Assembly (NCBI GenBank): GCA_963787195.1
Contig: CAWBCI010000089.1
Span: 1-16,121, forward strand
Source: CAWBCI01 sp963787195
Lineage (GTDB): Bacteria > Bacteroidota > Bacteroidia > Bacteroidales > JAGOPY01
DNA length: 16,121 nt
Direction: 5' to 3'
Each line of letters starts with the position of its first letter. Position 1 is the stretch's first letter. Below are positions 1-7,148 of this stretch, piece after piece. The notes under the pieces were generated by a model. That model did no database searches. It had not been told where the DNA came from and saw only the letters and a list, made by a program, of their open reading frames with translations. The translations under genes were made by a program, and so were the position numbers.

Positions 1-60
1 CGAAAGTCAGGATCTGTCGGCGATTTGCAGTGTAGTAATCAAATCTCAAAATCCAAAAAA

Positions 61-124
61 ACAAATCATCTCATCATCTCATCCTCAAATCCCCTCATCC
101 CCTCATCACCACATCCTCAAATCC
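61..124. repeat. 8-base periodic C/T/A-rich tract at the recQ stop codon
   Basis: Five consecutive 8-base units run from 83 to 122: CCTCAAAT, CCCCTCAT twice, CACCACAT, CCTCAAAT. They are preceded by a looser CATCTCAT-type run from about 61. The recQ stop codon (117-119) lies inside the last unit, so the tract begins within the gene end and continues into the intergenic DNA. The first 60 bases of the window show no gene or structure that I can support. No intrinsic terminator for recQ is visible here. Confidence 0.7.
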
Positions 125-2039
125 TAAGCGTAAACTGCTTTTTCCATTTATAAACCTGGTTTTCGTCCTTTATTATGCTGCCTTTGTCCTCCAGCCAGCG
201 GATCACTTTCAGGGCATGCTCTTCCCCGTAATCATCGGCATAATAAACCAGTTCATTTAAGGTCATGGGCTTATCCAGAAGAAGCGTTTTGATCTTTTGC
301 CGGAGCTGGTTAAATTCAAGGTCGTTTAACTCTACCTTGTTACGCTGCCGGCATACATCACATTTTCCGCAGCGGTGGGTGCTGGTTTCGCCAAAATATT
401 TCAACAGGAACTCACTCCTGCAAAAATCATCCGAAGAAACATAATCCAGGGCCGACTGTATCTTAGCCATAGCCACCTTTTTCCTTTCATTATAATTTTC
501 AGGAGAGATAGATAAATTGGCCGTATCCAGCCTTTCCACCAGGAAGATCAATTGGGGTTTATCTTTACGTGGAGCGTAGGTAAGGATATGATTATTCTGA
601 AGGAAGTTCAGCATTTTCACCACCTCCCCTGCCTCCATCCCACCCCGGCGGGCCAGTTCCTGTTCATTTAGCATAATAAAACCCGAAAGTATCCCCGAAT
701 AGGATCTCAGCAAAAGCTTGATAAATGGATCGATCGTCCGGTTTTCTACCTGGAAACGGTAGAGATCTTCACGGCTGGCGTAAATATGAACTTTCGAAGG
801 ATTTCCAAGCGACTCGTTCATGGAAATATATCCTTCTTTCTCTATAAATTTGAGAGAATTATAGGCGATCAGGGGGGAAAGCCCAGCCTGCTTACTAAAA
901 TCGGACAGGTCGAAGTCAAAACTGCTGTCTTTCCCGCTTCCAACCGGAATCTGATAATAATTCCCGAGGCTGCGGTATACATTCCGGATCACCTCCACCG
1001 GCGGATAAGTACTGTCGAGGTTTTGACGGAGCCTGGCCAGATCGGTCTCCTGGTAGAGTAATAATGCATAGGACTGTTTCTCATCCCTCCCGGCCCGGCC
1101 GGCTTCCTGGAAATAAGCTTCCAGACTGTCTGGCAAATCCATATGGACCACCGTCCTGACATTCGGCTTGTCAATTCCCATACCGAAAGCGTTGGTGGTG
1201 ACCATCACCCTGATTTCTTCCTTCATCCATGCTTCCTGCCGGCTCTCGCGGGTTTTCATGTCCAGTCCAGCGTGATAGTATCCGGCGCTGATCTTGTTCT
1301 TCTGCAGGAAGCGGGCTATTTCAGTCGTCATACGCCTGTTTCTGACATACACTATTCCCGTCCCCTTCACCTTGTTGAATATGCGGAGCAGCCTGCCCAG
1401 CTTGTCCTCTTCCTTCACAACCACATAAGTAAGGTTCTTTCTCTCAAAACTCTTGCGAAATACATTTTCCTTTGCAAAACCCAGTTTCTGCTGTATATCC
1501 GCTATGACGTCAATGGTGGCGGTGGCCGTGAGCGCGAGGACGGGAATGCCCGGAAGGTATTTCCGGATTTCGAAGATCTGCAGATAAGGCGGCCTGAAGT
1601 CGTAGCCCCACTGCGATATGCAATGGGCTTCATCCACCGCTATCAGGTTTATTTTCATCTTCTGTAATGCCTGCAGGAAATTTTCGTTTTGCAGTCTTTC
1701 AGGCGAAAGGTAGAGGAACTTCTCTTCCCCGAATGCACAATTGTCAAGGGCCATTTGTATCTCATTGGGATGCATGCCCGAATAGATGGCTGAAGCTTTG
1801 ATGCCTTTCTTTTTCAGGTTCATCACCTGGTCCTTCATGAGTGCGATAAGTGGGGTGATAACCAGGCACACTCCTTCCCTGGCTAAGGCCGGAACCTGGA
1901 AGCATATGGATTTGCCACCTCCTGTAGGTAAAAGGGCCAATGTATCCCTGCCATCCAGGACAGACCTGATGATGTCTTCCTGCAATGGCCTGAAGGTTGA
2001 ATGGCCCCAATAGCGTATGAGTATGTTCCGGAGTTCCAT
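117..2039 (-). CDS. recQ: ATP-dependent DNA helicase of the RecQ family, without HRDC domain
   Basis: This 640-residue superfamily 2 helicase would unwind DNA 3'-5' during recombination and fork repair. Visible motifs are the Q-motif/RPLQ region near residue 17, Walker A TGGGKS at 39-44, the DEAH box at 136-139 followed by the RecQ aromatic-loop signature CISQWGYDFRP, TATAT (motif III), and FGMGIDKP and QEAGRAGRDE (motifs V and VI, about 285-325). A zinc-binding set of four cysteines lies at 540, 557, 560 and 563. After these, the last 77 residues look like a winged-helix-type segment, and no HRDC domain follows, so the protein is about as long as the short RecQ class of Bacteroidota. The ATG at 2039 has only a weak upstream GGAAA. 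The gene lies 72 bases downstream of citF on the same strand, so it may be read partly from the cit promoter. Family is certain; the exact paralogue is not. Confidence 0.95.
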   Translation of the reverse strand: MELRNILIRYWGHSTFRPLQEDIIRSVLDGRDTLALLPTGGGKSICFQVPALAREGVCLVITPLIALMKDQVMNLKKKGIKASAIYSGMHPNEIQMALDNCAFGEEKFLYLSPERLQNENFLQALQKMKINLIAVDEAHCISQWGYDFRPPYLQIFEIRKYLPGIPVLALTATATIDVIADIQQKLGFAKENVFRKSFERKNLTYVVVKEEDKLGRLLRIFNKVKGTGIVYVRNRRMTTEIARFLQKNKISAGYYHAGLDMKTRESRQEAWMKEEIRVMVTTNAFGMGIDKPNVRTVVHMDLPDSLEAYFQEAGRAGRDEKQSYALLLYQETDLARLRQNLDSTYPPVEVIRNVYRSLGNYYQIPVGSGKDSSFDFDLSDFSKQAGLSPLIAYNSLKFIEKEGYISMNESLGNPSKVHIYASREDLYRFQVENRTIDPFIKLLLRSYSGILSGFIMLNEQELARRGGMEAGEVVKMLNFLQNNHILTYAPRKDKPQLIFLVERLDTANLSISPENYNERKKVAMAKIQSALDYVSSDDFCRSEFLLKYFGETSTHRCGKCDVCRQRNKVELNDLEFNQLRQKIKTLLLDKPMTLNELVYYADDYGEEHALKVIRWLEDKGSIIKDENQVYKWKKQFTLRI

Positions 2040-2088
2040 GCTTTGAATTTCCAGAACGAATATAGTAAAATAAGATGGAAATAAGGAT

Positions 2089-2111
2089 ATAAGCCTGATT
2101 TATGGGCTTAT
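2089..2111 (-). terminator. Hairpin after citF, possible weak terminator
   Basis: A 7-bp inverted repeat ATAAGCC (2089-2095) / GGCTTAT (2105-2111) with a 9-base loop begins one base after the citF stop codon. On the minus strand it is followed by a T-rich but interrupted run (ATCCTTATTTCC), so it is not a classical hairpin plus U-tract. It could reduce read-through from the cit operon into recQ or protect the citF mRNA end. Confidence 0.4.
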
Positions 2112-3686
2112 TCAGACTGCCGGTTTTGCCTTCACTTTGTGTACCGAATCAATGATCGTTCCGTCGACCCATTTGATTACAGCCACTATCTCATCTTCCA
2201 GTTCCGGTTTCTCGGGTTTGCCGCAGATCTTTTCGGCTTCCTCTTTCAGCTCCTGGATAGTTCTCAGGGGCAGCCCCGAATCCTTCACTTTATCGATCAG
2301 GTCCTGGCGGAGCGGGTTGATGGCGATCCCCCTTTCGGTAACGATCACATCTATCAGTTCGCCGGGTCCGCAAATGGTCGTGACCTCATCCATCACAACC
2401 GGCATACGGTCGCGGAAAAGAGGAATAGGCAGGATAGTACATTTGGAGAATAGGCAATTCTGCCATCCGCCGATGCCATGCAGGAGGTAGCCGTCGGAAT
2501 GGGTAACCACGTTGGCATTGAAATTCACATCCACTTCAGTTGCACCCAGAATTACCACATCCACCATGGATGCGAAATTTCCTTTTCCATGATAATTATA
2601 ACTGGTGAAAGGACTGGTATTCACATGGTGAGAATTTTCCCTCATAGAACGTACCCCTTCCAGATCGAAGGTCTGCCCGTCGAGTATATAATCCACCAGG
2701 CCTTCTTCCAGCATCTGCACCGGATATTTATTGCTGCCGGCACGTATGAAGCGGGCTTTCCAGCCTCTTTCCTTCAATATTTGTGAGAAGTATATTCCAA
2801 TGGATAAGGCGGTTCCCCCAGCTCCTGCCTGGTATGAAAATCCATCCCGGATGATCCCGGCGGCATCGCAGAATTTTGAGGTAAGTTCGGCTATATACAG
2901 GCGGTCAGGGCTTTTGGTGATCTCTGTGGTGCCTGAAATAATTTTTTCCGGCAGTCCGACCTTCTCAACCTTCACTACGAAATCCACCAGGTTACCATGG
3001 ATTTGCCAGGGTATGCAAGGGAATGGAACCAGGGTATCGGTCACCACGATGACTTTGTCGGCATACTGGGAATCACCCAGGGCAAATCCCAACAAACCGC
3101 AGGCAGCCGGTCCGTCCACTCCGTTGGCATTCCCGAAGGGATCGGCTATGGGAGCTGCAATCACTGCAATATCTATCTGAACTTCACCGTCCTGTATGGC
3201 CTGGTAGCGGCCTCCATGCGAACGCAATACCCCCAGGCCTTTCATTTTACCATCTGAACAAAACCTGCCCAAAGGACCGTTCATGCTACCCTCAATCCGG
3301 TTTATGGTTCCATCTTCAAGGTATTTGATGAGGGGTTCGTGACAGGGGAATGAAGCCGAAGGAAACCAGCGCAGGTCTTTCACGCCCAGTTCTTTGGCTA
3401 TATCAAAGATCTGGTTGGCAATCAGGTCGCCATTACGGAAATGGTGGTGGGTTGAGATGGTCATGCCATCCTTCAACCCCGATTTTATAAGGGCTTCTTT
3501 CAGGGAATCCAATACCTTATTCCCATCGGCAGGATAATTGGCGCAACTACTGATACGCGGCGCAAATTTACGACCATCGGGAATATATTTTCCTACGCCC
3601 TGGTAGGCAACTTGTTTCTCTCCGTTCACTTCGGTCGGCACTATTCTGCCCACCGCGTTGGTAACCAGTTTATCATATTTTTTCAT
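2112..3686 (-). CDS. citF: Citrate lyase alpha subunit (citrate:acetyl-ACP transferase)
   Basis: This 524-residue protein matches CitF over its whole length. CitF swaps the acetyl group on the citrate lyase acyl carrier for citrate, giving citryl-ACP, which CitE then splits into oxaloacetate and acetyl-ACP. Recognisable stretches include ISTHHHFRNGD, a glycine-rich QAGAGGTALSIG region near the middle, and GPGELIDVIVTERGIAINPLR towards the C-terminus, typical of the CoA-transferase fold of this family. Its ATG at 3686 overlaps the TGA of the upstream citDE gene (ATGA, 3683-3686), a sign of translational coupling and equal production of the subunits. No transporter, ligase or prosthetic-group genes are adjacent, unlike enterobacterial cit clusters. 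In this setting citrate cleavage would feed fermentation or, less likely, be a salvage route; the sequence does not decide. Confidence 0.95.
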   Translation of the reverse strand: MKKYDKLVTNAVGRIVPTEVNGEKQVAYQGVGKYIPDGRKFAPRISSCANYPADGNKVLDSLKEALIKSGLKDGMTISTHHHFRNGDLIANQIFDIAKELGVKDLRWFPSASFPCHEPLIKYLEDGTINRIEGSMNGPLGRFCSDGKMKGLGVLRSHGGRYQAIQDGEVQIDIAVIAAPIADPFGNANGVDGPAACGLLGFALGDSQYADKVIVVTDTLVPFPCIPWQIHGNLVDFVVKVEKVGLPEKIISGTTEITKSPDRLYIAELTSKFCDAAGIIRDGFSYQAGAGGTALSIGIYFSQILKERGWKARFIRAGSNKYPVQMLEEGLVDYILDGQTFDLEGVRSMRENSHHVNTSPFTSYNYHGKGNFASMVDVVILGATEVDVNFNANVVTHSDGYLLHGIGGWQNCLFSKCTILPIPLFRDRMPVVMDEVTTICGPGELIDVIVTERGIAINPLRQDLIDKVKDSGLPLRTIQELKEEAEKICGKPEKPELEDEIVAVIKWVDGTIIDSVHKVKAKPAV

Positions 3687-4906
3687 AATTCTTCCCTCCA
3701 GTTTTTATTGAGTTTCCCGGTGGCAATGGCCAGGTCTATTACTTTCTGCGCCCTTTTCACAACAGGCGGGTCTATCATTTTAGTTCCCAGGGAAACAACT
3801 CCCAATCCTTTTTCGGTAGCCTCCACAAATGCATTATAGATCTTTTTTGCCTTTTCAATTTCAGCTGCTTCCGGTGCGAAATTCTCGTGCAGGACGGGAA
3901 TCTGCCGGGGATGGATACATCCCATACCGTTGAATCCCATGGCTTTTGAACGTTGAACGGTCCTTTTAAGAGCTTCCATATCCCCCACATCAGAGAAGAC
4001 CGAATCGATAGCCTGTATGCCGGCTGCTTTGCAGGCCACTATCATTTTGGCCCTGGCAAAGAAGGATTCGCTTCCTTCTTCCGTCCTTAAAGTTCCAAGG
4101 TCGGCTGTATAATCTTCCAGCCCGATCGCTAAGGCAACCACGTTAGGTGCCGCAGCGGCTATTTCATAAACATTAATTACACCTTTCGCACTTTCTATAA
4201 TGGGCATTAGCCAGATATTCCCCTTCACGTTTCTTTCAGCCTTAATTTCCTCAATCTTAACATTCACCTGCCTGATCTCATCCGGACTTTCACATTTGGG
4301 GATCAGGATCAGGTTAATATTATGGGGGACAAGATATTCAAGATCCTCGAGTCCTTTGGGGAGCTGGTTTATGCGGACCATCCTTTCAGCCCCGTAAAAG
4401 TTCAGGCTGCGCAATGCATTCCTGACCATAAAGCGGGCTTCGTATTTCTTCTCAAAGGCAACGGCATCTTCCAGGTCCAGGATGATCCCATCGGGATGAT
4501 GTATCCCGGCATTGATCATCAGTTTGGGAGAATTTCCGGGAAGATAGAGCCTGGAGATACGGTTCCTTTCTTTTGTAGTCTGATAATGGTTTTCAGGAAG
4601 AAAATCAGTCAGAAACTCCCTGGTATCCCCGCTGAGCTTACGAATGGCTGCCTCCATCCTTGCTGCAATGACAAAAGGAAGGGCCCCGCTGTCTTCGATG
4701 GTAACGATGACATTCTTCAGACCGTAAAAATCAAGTATCCCGGAGACCTGTGCACGTATTGAATTTCCGTATGCCGAGCCTACTTTACTATTGAGCCGGA
4801 TATCAATTCCTCCTGCATTTGTCTGCTCCAGTGTCACATGGCAATCAGAGCGGACTTCCTTGCCCTTATTACCGGCACTTACTGTTTGATTGACTTGTTC
4901 ATCCAT
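3683..4906 (-). CDS. citDE: Citrate lyase gamma-beta fusion (CitD acyl carrier + CitE citryl-ACP lyase)
   Basis: The protein is 407 residues from the ATG at 4906. Residues about 10-92 align with CitD, the carrier that holds the phosphoribosyl-dephospho-CoA arm: VRSDC at 18-22, then GGIDIRLNS and DSGALPFVIAARMEAAI. Residues about 115-405 are CitE: SRLYLPGNSPKLM (118-130), DGIILDLEDAV (139-149), PIIESAKGV (235-243), GLEDYTADLGTLR (262-274) and MGCIHPRQI. In many bacteria these are two proteins of about 95 and 300 residues. An upstream in-frame start at 4984 is a TTG, adds 26 residues with no match to CitD and has no ribosome site, whereas 4906 is an ATG preceded by AAAGGA at about 8 bases; I therefore chose 4906. 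It is the first gene of the cit operon, and its stop overlaps the citF start. Confidence 0.9.
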   Translation of the reverse strand: MDEQVNQTVSAGNKGKEVRSDCHVTLEQTNAGGIDIRLNSKVGSAYGNSIRAQVSGILDFYGLKNVIVTIEDSGALPFVIAARMEAAIRKLSGDTREFLTDFLPENHYQTTKERNRISRLYLPGNSPKLMINAGIHHPDGIILDLEDAVAFEKKYEARFMVRNALRSLNFYGAERMVRINQLPKGLEDLEYLVPHNINLILIPKCESPDEIRQVNVKIEEIKAERNVKGNIWLMPIIESAKGVINVYEIAAAAPNVVALAIGLEDYTADLGTLRTEEGSESFFARAKMIVACKAAGIQAIDSVFSDVGDMEALKRTVQRSKAMGFNGMGCIHPRQIPVLHENFAPEAAEIEKAKKIYNAFVEATEKGLGVVSLGTKMIDPPVVKRAQKVIDLAIATGKLNKNWREEL

Positions 4907-5013
4907 AAGGTGTTCCTTTATTTCTTTGGAATGATTTATTGTTCGAAATGTTTCAATTAAGACGTCTTTTCTGCTTAAAATCAAGTTAAACTGTGAATTG
5001 CTTAACAGTGGAC

Positions 5014-5044
5014 CAAAGGTAGCATAATTGGGAAATCCGCCAAA
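5014..5044 (-). promoter_or_regulatory. Bacteroidota-type promoter of the cit operon
   Basis: On the minus strand there is TTTG at 5044-5041, a 19-base spacer, and TACCTTTG at 5021-5014. This fits the Bacteroidota primary sigma consensus (TTTG about -33, TAnnTTTG about -7) exactly in both sequence and spacing. Transcription would begin near 5008-5010, giving a leader of about 100 bases before the citDE ATG. I see no riboswitch or clear operator in that leader. Confidence 0.75.
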
Positions 5045-5064
5045 AAGTCAAAGCGGAAATTTTC

Positions 5065-5072
5065 TACCTTTG
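5065..5072 (+). promoter_or_regulatory. Possible plus-strand -7 element
   Basis: TACCTTTG at 5065-5072, followed by CA, matches the Bacteroidota -7 consensus on the plus strand, divergent from the cit promoter. No TTG or TTTG occurs at the expected -33 position (5041-5046 is A-rich), so the site is weak or needs an activator. If it is used, the transcript would carry all four hairpins of 5129-5278 in a leader of about 250 bases before the lipoprotein gene. Confidence 0.3.
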
Positions 5073-5128
5073 CAGAAGCCCGGGAACAATTTATCAGGTT
5101 GTGAAACCAAGAGAAATTTTTCAATAAG

Positions 5129-5278
5129 ATACCCCGCCGCAAGCAGCAGGGTATTTTAAGGAAATATCTCTTATTCGTCTCAAGAGACGGGGAATTTAGT
5201 CCCATCAGATCCCGAATAAGACTTCGTCTTTTCGGGATAATTACTAAGAATTTTTTCTTCGCTTCGCTTGAAAAAATT
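5129..5278. repeat. Array of four successive inverted repeats in gene-free DNA
   Basis: The 422-base gap between citDE and the next gene contains, besides the promoters, four closely spaced palindromes. The first is ATACCC 5129-5134 / GGGTAT 5149-5154, with a partly paired GC-rich interior. The second is CGTCTC 5176-5181 / GAGACG 5184-5189. The third is ATCCCGAA 5209-5216 / TTCGGGAT 5231-5238, with a nested AAGAC 5218-5222 / GTCTT 5226-5230, making a 13-bp stem with one bulge and a TTC loop. The fourth is AATTTTTTC 5249-5257 / GAAAAAATT 5270-5278. The only open frame across it (5002-5205, minus) has no homology I can recognise. The array looks like a REP- or MITE-like element or a structured leader, not coding DNA. 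Confidence 0.65.
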
Positions 5279-5328
5279 GAGTCTCATTGATTCAAATTCA
5301 AAAAAATCAAAACTTAAAATTTATCCGG

Positions 5329-5676
5329 ATGAAAAAATACACGAAAAAACCAGCCCTGCTCCTCATCAGTTTGATTAGCCTCTTATTCTTATTATTCATT
5401 CAGGAATCCTGTAAAAAGAAGGATAAGGATACGACCAAGCCTGAAATCACAATTACCGGAAGTAATCCAGTTACAACCTGTGTCGGTGTTCCGTACGTTG
5501 ATGCGGGTGCGACTGCCACAGATGATAAAGACGGGGACATCACATCACAGATTAAAGTGACAATAAGTGTTGATACTTCCCAGGAAGGCAGTGGAACGGT
5601 CAACTACGAGGTATCCGATGCTGCCGGTAATAAAGCCACAGCAGTCAGGCAGGTAATTGTGATGTATTGTAAATGA
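5329..5676 (+). CDS. Small surface or periplasmic lipoprotein with one DUF5011-type Ig-like domain
   Basis: This is a 115-residue protein from the ATG at 5329; an in-frame TTG at 5287 would add 14 unlikely residues ahead of the signal peptide. Residues 1-27 form a lipoprotein signal: basic start, hydrophobic stretch about 9-24, then QES before Cys28, the lipid-modified residue, followed by KKKDKD as is common in Bacteroidota. Residues about 36-113 form a single bacterial Ig-like domain of the DUF5011 / Cry22Aa-repeat kind, with the typical order ITITGSNPVT, YVDAGATATDDKDGDIT, VDTS and VNYEVSDAAGNKA. The domain usually occurs as one module in large cell-surface proteins, so a stand-alone lipid-anchored copy is unusual. 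There are cysteines in the middle of the domain (TTCVG) and near the C-terminus (YCK) that could form a disulfide. Binding partner unknown. Confidence 0.85.
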   Translation: MKKYTKKPALLLISLISLLFLLFIQESCKKKDKDTTKPEITITGSNPVTTCVGVPYVDAGATATDDKDGDITSQIKVTISVDTSQEGSGTVNYEVSDAAGNKATAVRQVIVMYCK

Positions 5677-5701
5677 TTCATAAAACAATCTGTCTGTACT
5701 T

Positions 5702-5713
5702 CGGGCAGGCCCG
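5702..5713 (+). other. GC-rich hairpin directly upstream of the lipid kinase start
   Basis: CGGG (5702-5705) and CCCG (5710-5713) can pair around a CAGG loop and end two bases before the ATG at 5716. No Shine-Dalgarno sequence precedes that ATG, so the stem sits where the ribosome would bind and could lower translation. It may also be the remnant of a short dispersed repeat. Confidence 0.35.
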
Positions 5714-5715
5714 CC

Positions 5716-6609
5716 ATGGATAAGAAAAACATATGTTTCATCATCAATCCTGTTTCAGGAGTCAGTCATAAAAATGACCTGGCGGATCTTATCCAGGAAA
5801 AACTGGATCATAAAAAGTTTAATTACAGGGTTAAATATACCGGGAAGGCTGGGGAAGCTATCACCATAGCGGAAAAATCCCTTGCCGATAATTTCGATGT
5901 CATAGTGGCCGTGGGTGGTGACGGAACTATCAATGAAATAGTCCGGAGTGTGAGAGGAACGAATTGCCTGTTGGGGATTATCCCGAACGGTTCGGGTAAT
6001 GGCCTGGCCCGGCATCTCGGGATTCCGCTTAACGCCGGAAAAGCCCTGCAGCTTATCAATGAACTCTATTCCACACAAATAGATGTGGCAACGATCAATG
6101 AGCATCCTTTTGTAAGTATTGCCGGATTAGGTTTTGATGCGAAAGTTGCCCACAATTACCAAAAATTTGGCAAGAGAGGATTCTTTGGCTACTTCCGGGT
6201 TATCCTGACACAGTTCTTTCGTTATAAATCAAGAGAGTTCGACCTGGTGATAGAAAAAGAGACCCACCGTAGAAAAGCCATGCTGGTCAGCCTTGCCAAT
6301 TCCAACCAGTTCGGCTATGGAACAATTATAGCTCCTGATGCCAGCCTGACCGATGGCCTGCTTGATATCGTTCTTGTACAGAAGTTTCCTGCATGGGAAG
6401 TTCCCCTGATAATGCACAAGACATTTCGCAATAAAATAAATCAGTCGAAATACGTGGAGACCCTGCATGCCAGTGAACTTGTCATATACCGTGACAAGGG
6501 AAAGAGGGTAAATATCGACGGAGAAGCCGTGAAAATGGGGAAGCGGCTTGAAATCAAAGTGCATCCGCTTTCACTTAATATCATTATCCCAAAAAATAAT
6601 AATATATAA
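5716..6609 (+). CDS. Diacylglycerol kinase family lipid kinase (YegS/BmrU/DgkB-like)
   Basis: This 297-residue soluble protein contains the DAGK catalytic fold. It has an N-terminal NPVSG motif (11-15), GGDGT at 67-71 followed by INEIV (the nucleotide-binding loop), and PNGSGNGLARHLGIP at 90-104. A second beta-rich domain holds GLGFDAKV and ends with NIDGEAV and a PLSLNIIIP tail, as in YegS. These enzymes phosphorylate lipid alcohols such as diacylglycerol, sphingoid bases or undecaprenol with ATP at the inner face of the membrane; the substrate cannot be told from sequence alone. Length is normal for the family. It starts 37 bases after the lipoprotein gene and is followed 34 bases later by the SUI1 gene, so the three may share a transcript. 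Confidence 0.92.
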   Translation: MDKKNICFIINPVSGVSHKNDLADLIQEKLDHKKFNYRVKYTGKAGEAITIAEKSLADNFDVIVAVGGDGTINEIVRSVRGTNCLLGIIPNGSGNGLARHLGIPLNAGKALQLINELYSTQIDVATINEHPFVSIAGLGFDAKVAHNYQKFGKRGFFGYFRVILTQFFRYKSREFDLVIEKETHRRKAMLVSLANSNQFGYGTIIAPDASLTDGLLDIVLVQKFPAWEVPLIMHKTFRNKINQSKYVETLHASELVIYRDKGKRVNIDGEAVKMGKRLEIKVHPLSLNIIIPKNNNI

Positions 6610-6643
6610 ACTTTTCTAAGCTGAATACTAAATATATAAACGA

Positions 6644-6985
6644 ATGGCTGACTGGAAAAAAAGAGACGGAATCGTATATTCAACCAACAATGAATTCAAA
6701 TACAATACCACTGAAAATGAAGAGCAGGAAAGTATTCCCCCATCTCAGCAGAATCTCTATGTTTCGCTTGACCGTAAACAGCGCAAAGGTAAAGTTGTAA
6801 CCCTGGTAAAAGGCTATAAGGGAAAAGAGGCTGATTTGAATGATCTGGGAAAGAAACTCAAATCAGCCTGCGGAAGCGGAGGCAGCGTGAAAGAAGGAGA
6901 AATAATTATACAGGGGGATTTTGCGCAGCGGGTCATGGATATGCTTATCAAAGAAGGCTTCAAGGTCAAACGTTCAGGGGGATAA
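6644..6985 (+). CDS. yciH: SUI1/eIF1-like translation factor (YciH family)
   Basis: The 113-residue protein has a polar, probably disordered N-terminal part (1-35) and a SUI1 domain from about 38 to 112: YVSLDRKQRKGKVVTLVKGY, then LGKKLKSACGSGGSVKEG (the conserved loop with CG and GG) and QGDFAQRVMDMLIKEGF. This is the bacterial counterpart of eukaryotic eIF1. The E. coli homologue YciH has been linked to fidelity of initiation and to inhibition of translation under stress. The N-terminal extension is somewhat long compared with SUI1 domains alone, but usual for YciH proteins of Bacteroidota. The ATG at 6644 has no clear ribosome site. It is 34 bases downstream of the lipid kinase gene, with no promoter or terminator visible between them. 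Confidence 0.9.
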   Translation: MADWKKRDGIVYSTNNEFKYNTTENEEQESIPPSQQNLYVSLDRKQRKGKVVTLVKGYKGKEADLNDLGKKLKSACGSGGSVKEGEIIIQGDFAQRVMDMLIKEGFKVKRSGG

Positions 6986-7068
6986 AAATAAGCCTGCATG
7001 AATTGAATGACAAGCAAAGCTGATATCCGTAAAAGGAAAATGAAACTGTTACTTTATTCACAGTGATT

Positions 7069-7099
7069 TTTGTCTTATTATTGTCTGAAATTACATTTA
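7069..7099 (+). promoter_or_regulatory. Probable promoter of the 7149 gene
   Basis: TTTG at 7069-7072, a 19-base spacer and TACATTTA at 7092-7099 fit the Bacteroidota promoter except for the last base of the -7 element. Transcription would start near 7104, about 45 bases before the ATG at 7149. A second partial -7 (TACCTTTT, 7128-7135) lacks a -33 partner. Confidence 0.45.
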
Positions 7100-7148
7100 A
7101 ACCTACAATAAACCAGAATTTTACTCATACCTTTTTAAGCCTAATCAT

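Noticed and set aside
1143..1667. 174-codon plus-strand open frame opposite recQ
   Set aside because: Lies entirely antisense to well-supported helicase motifs and its translation shows no family resemblance; it is a shadow frame.
2089..2111. Strong intrinsic terminator between citF and recQ
   Set aside because: A hairpin exists but the following T-run is interrupted, so I list it only as a weak possibility.
2731..3180. 149-codon plus-strand open frame opposite citF
   Set aside because: Antisense to a full-length conserved gene, composition rich in Pro and Ser with no recognisable domain.
4322..4762. 146-codon plus-strand open frame opposite citDE
   Set aside because: Antisense to the CitE and CitD domains; no plausible ribosome site or homology.
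5002..5205. 67-codon minus-strand frame in the intergenic stretch
   Set aside because: Overlaps the cit promoter and two palindromes; composition looks random.
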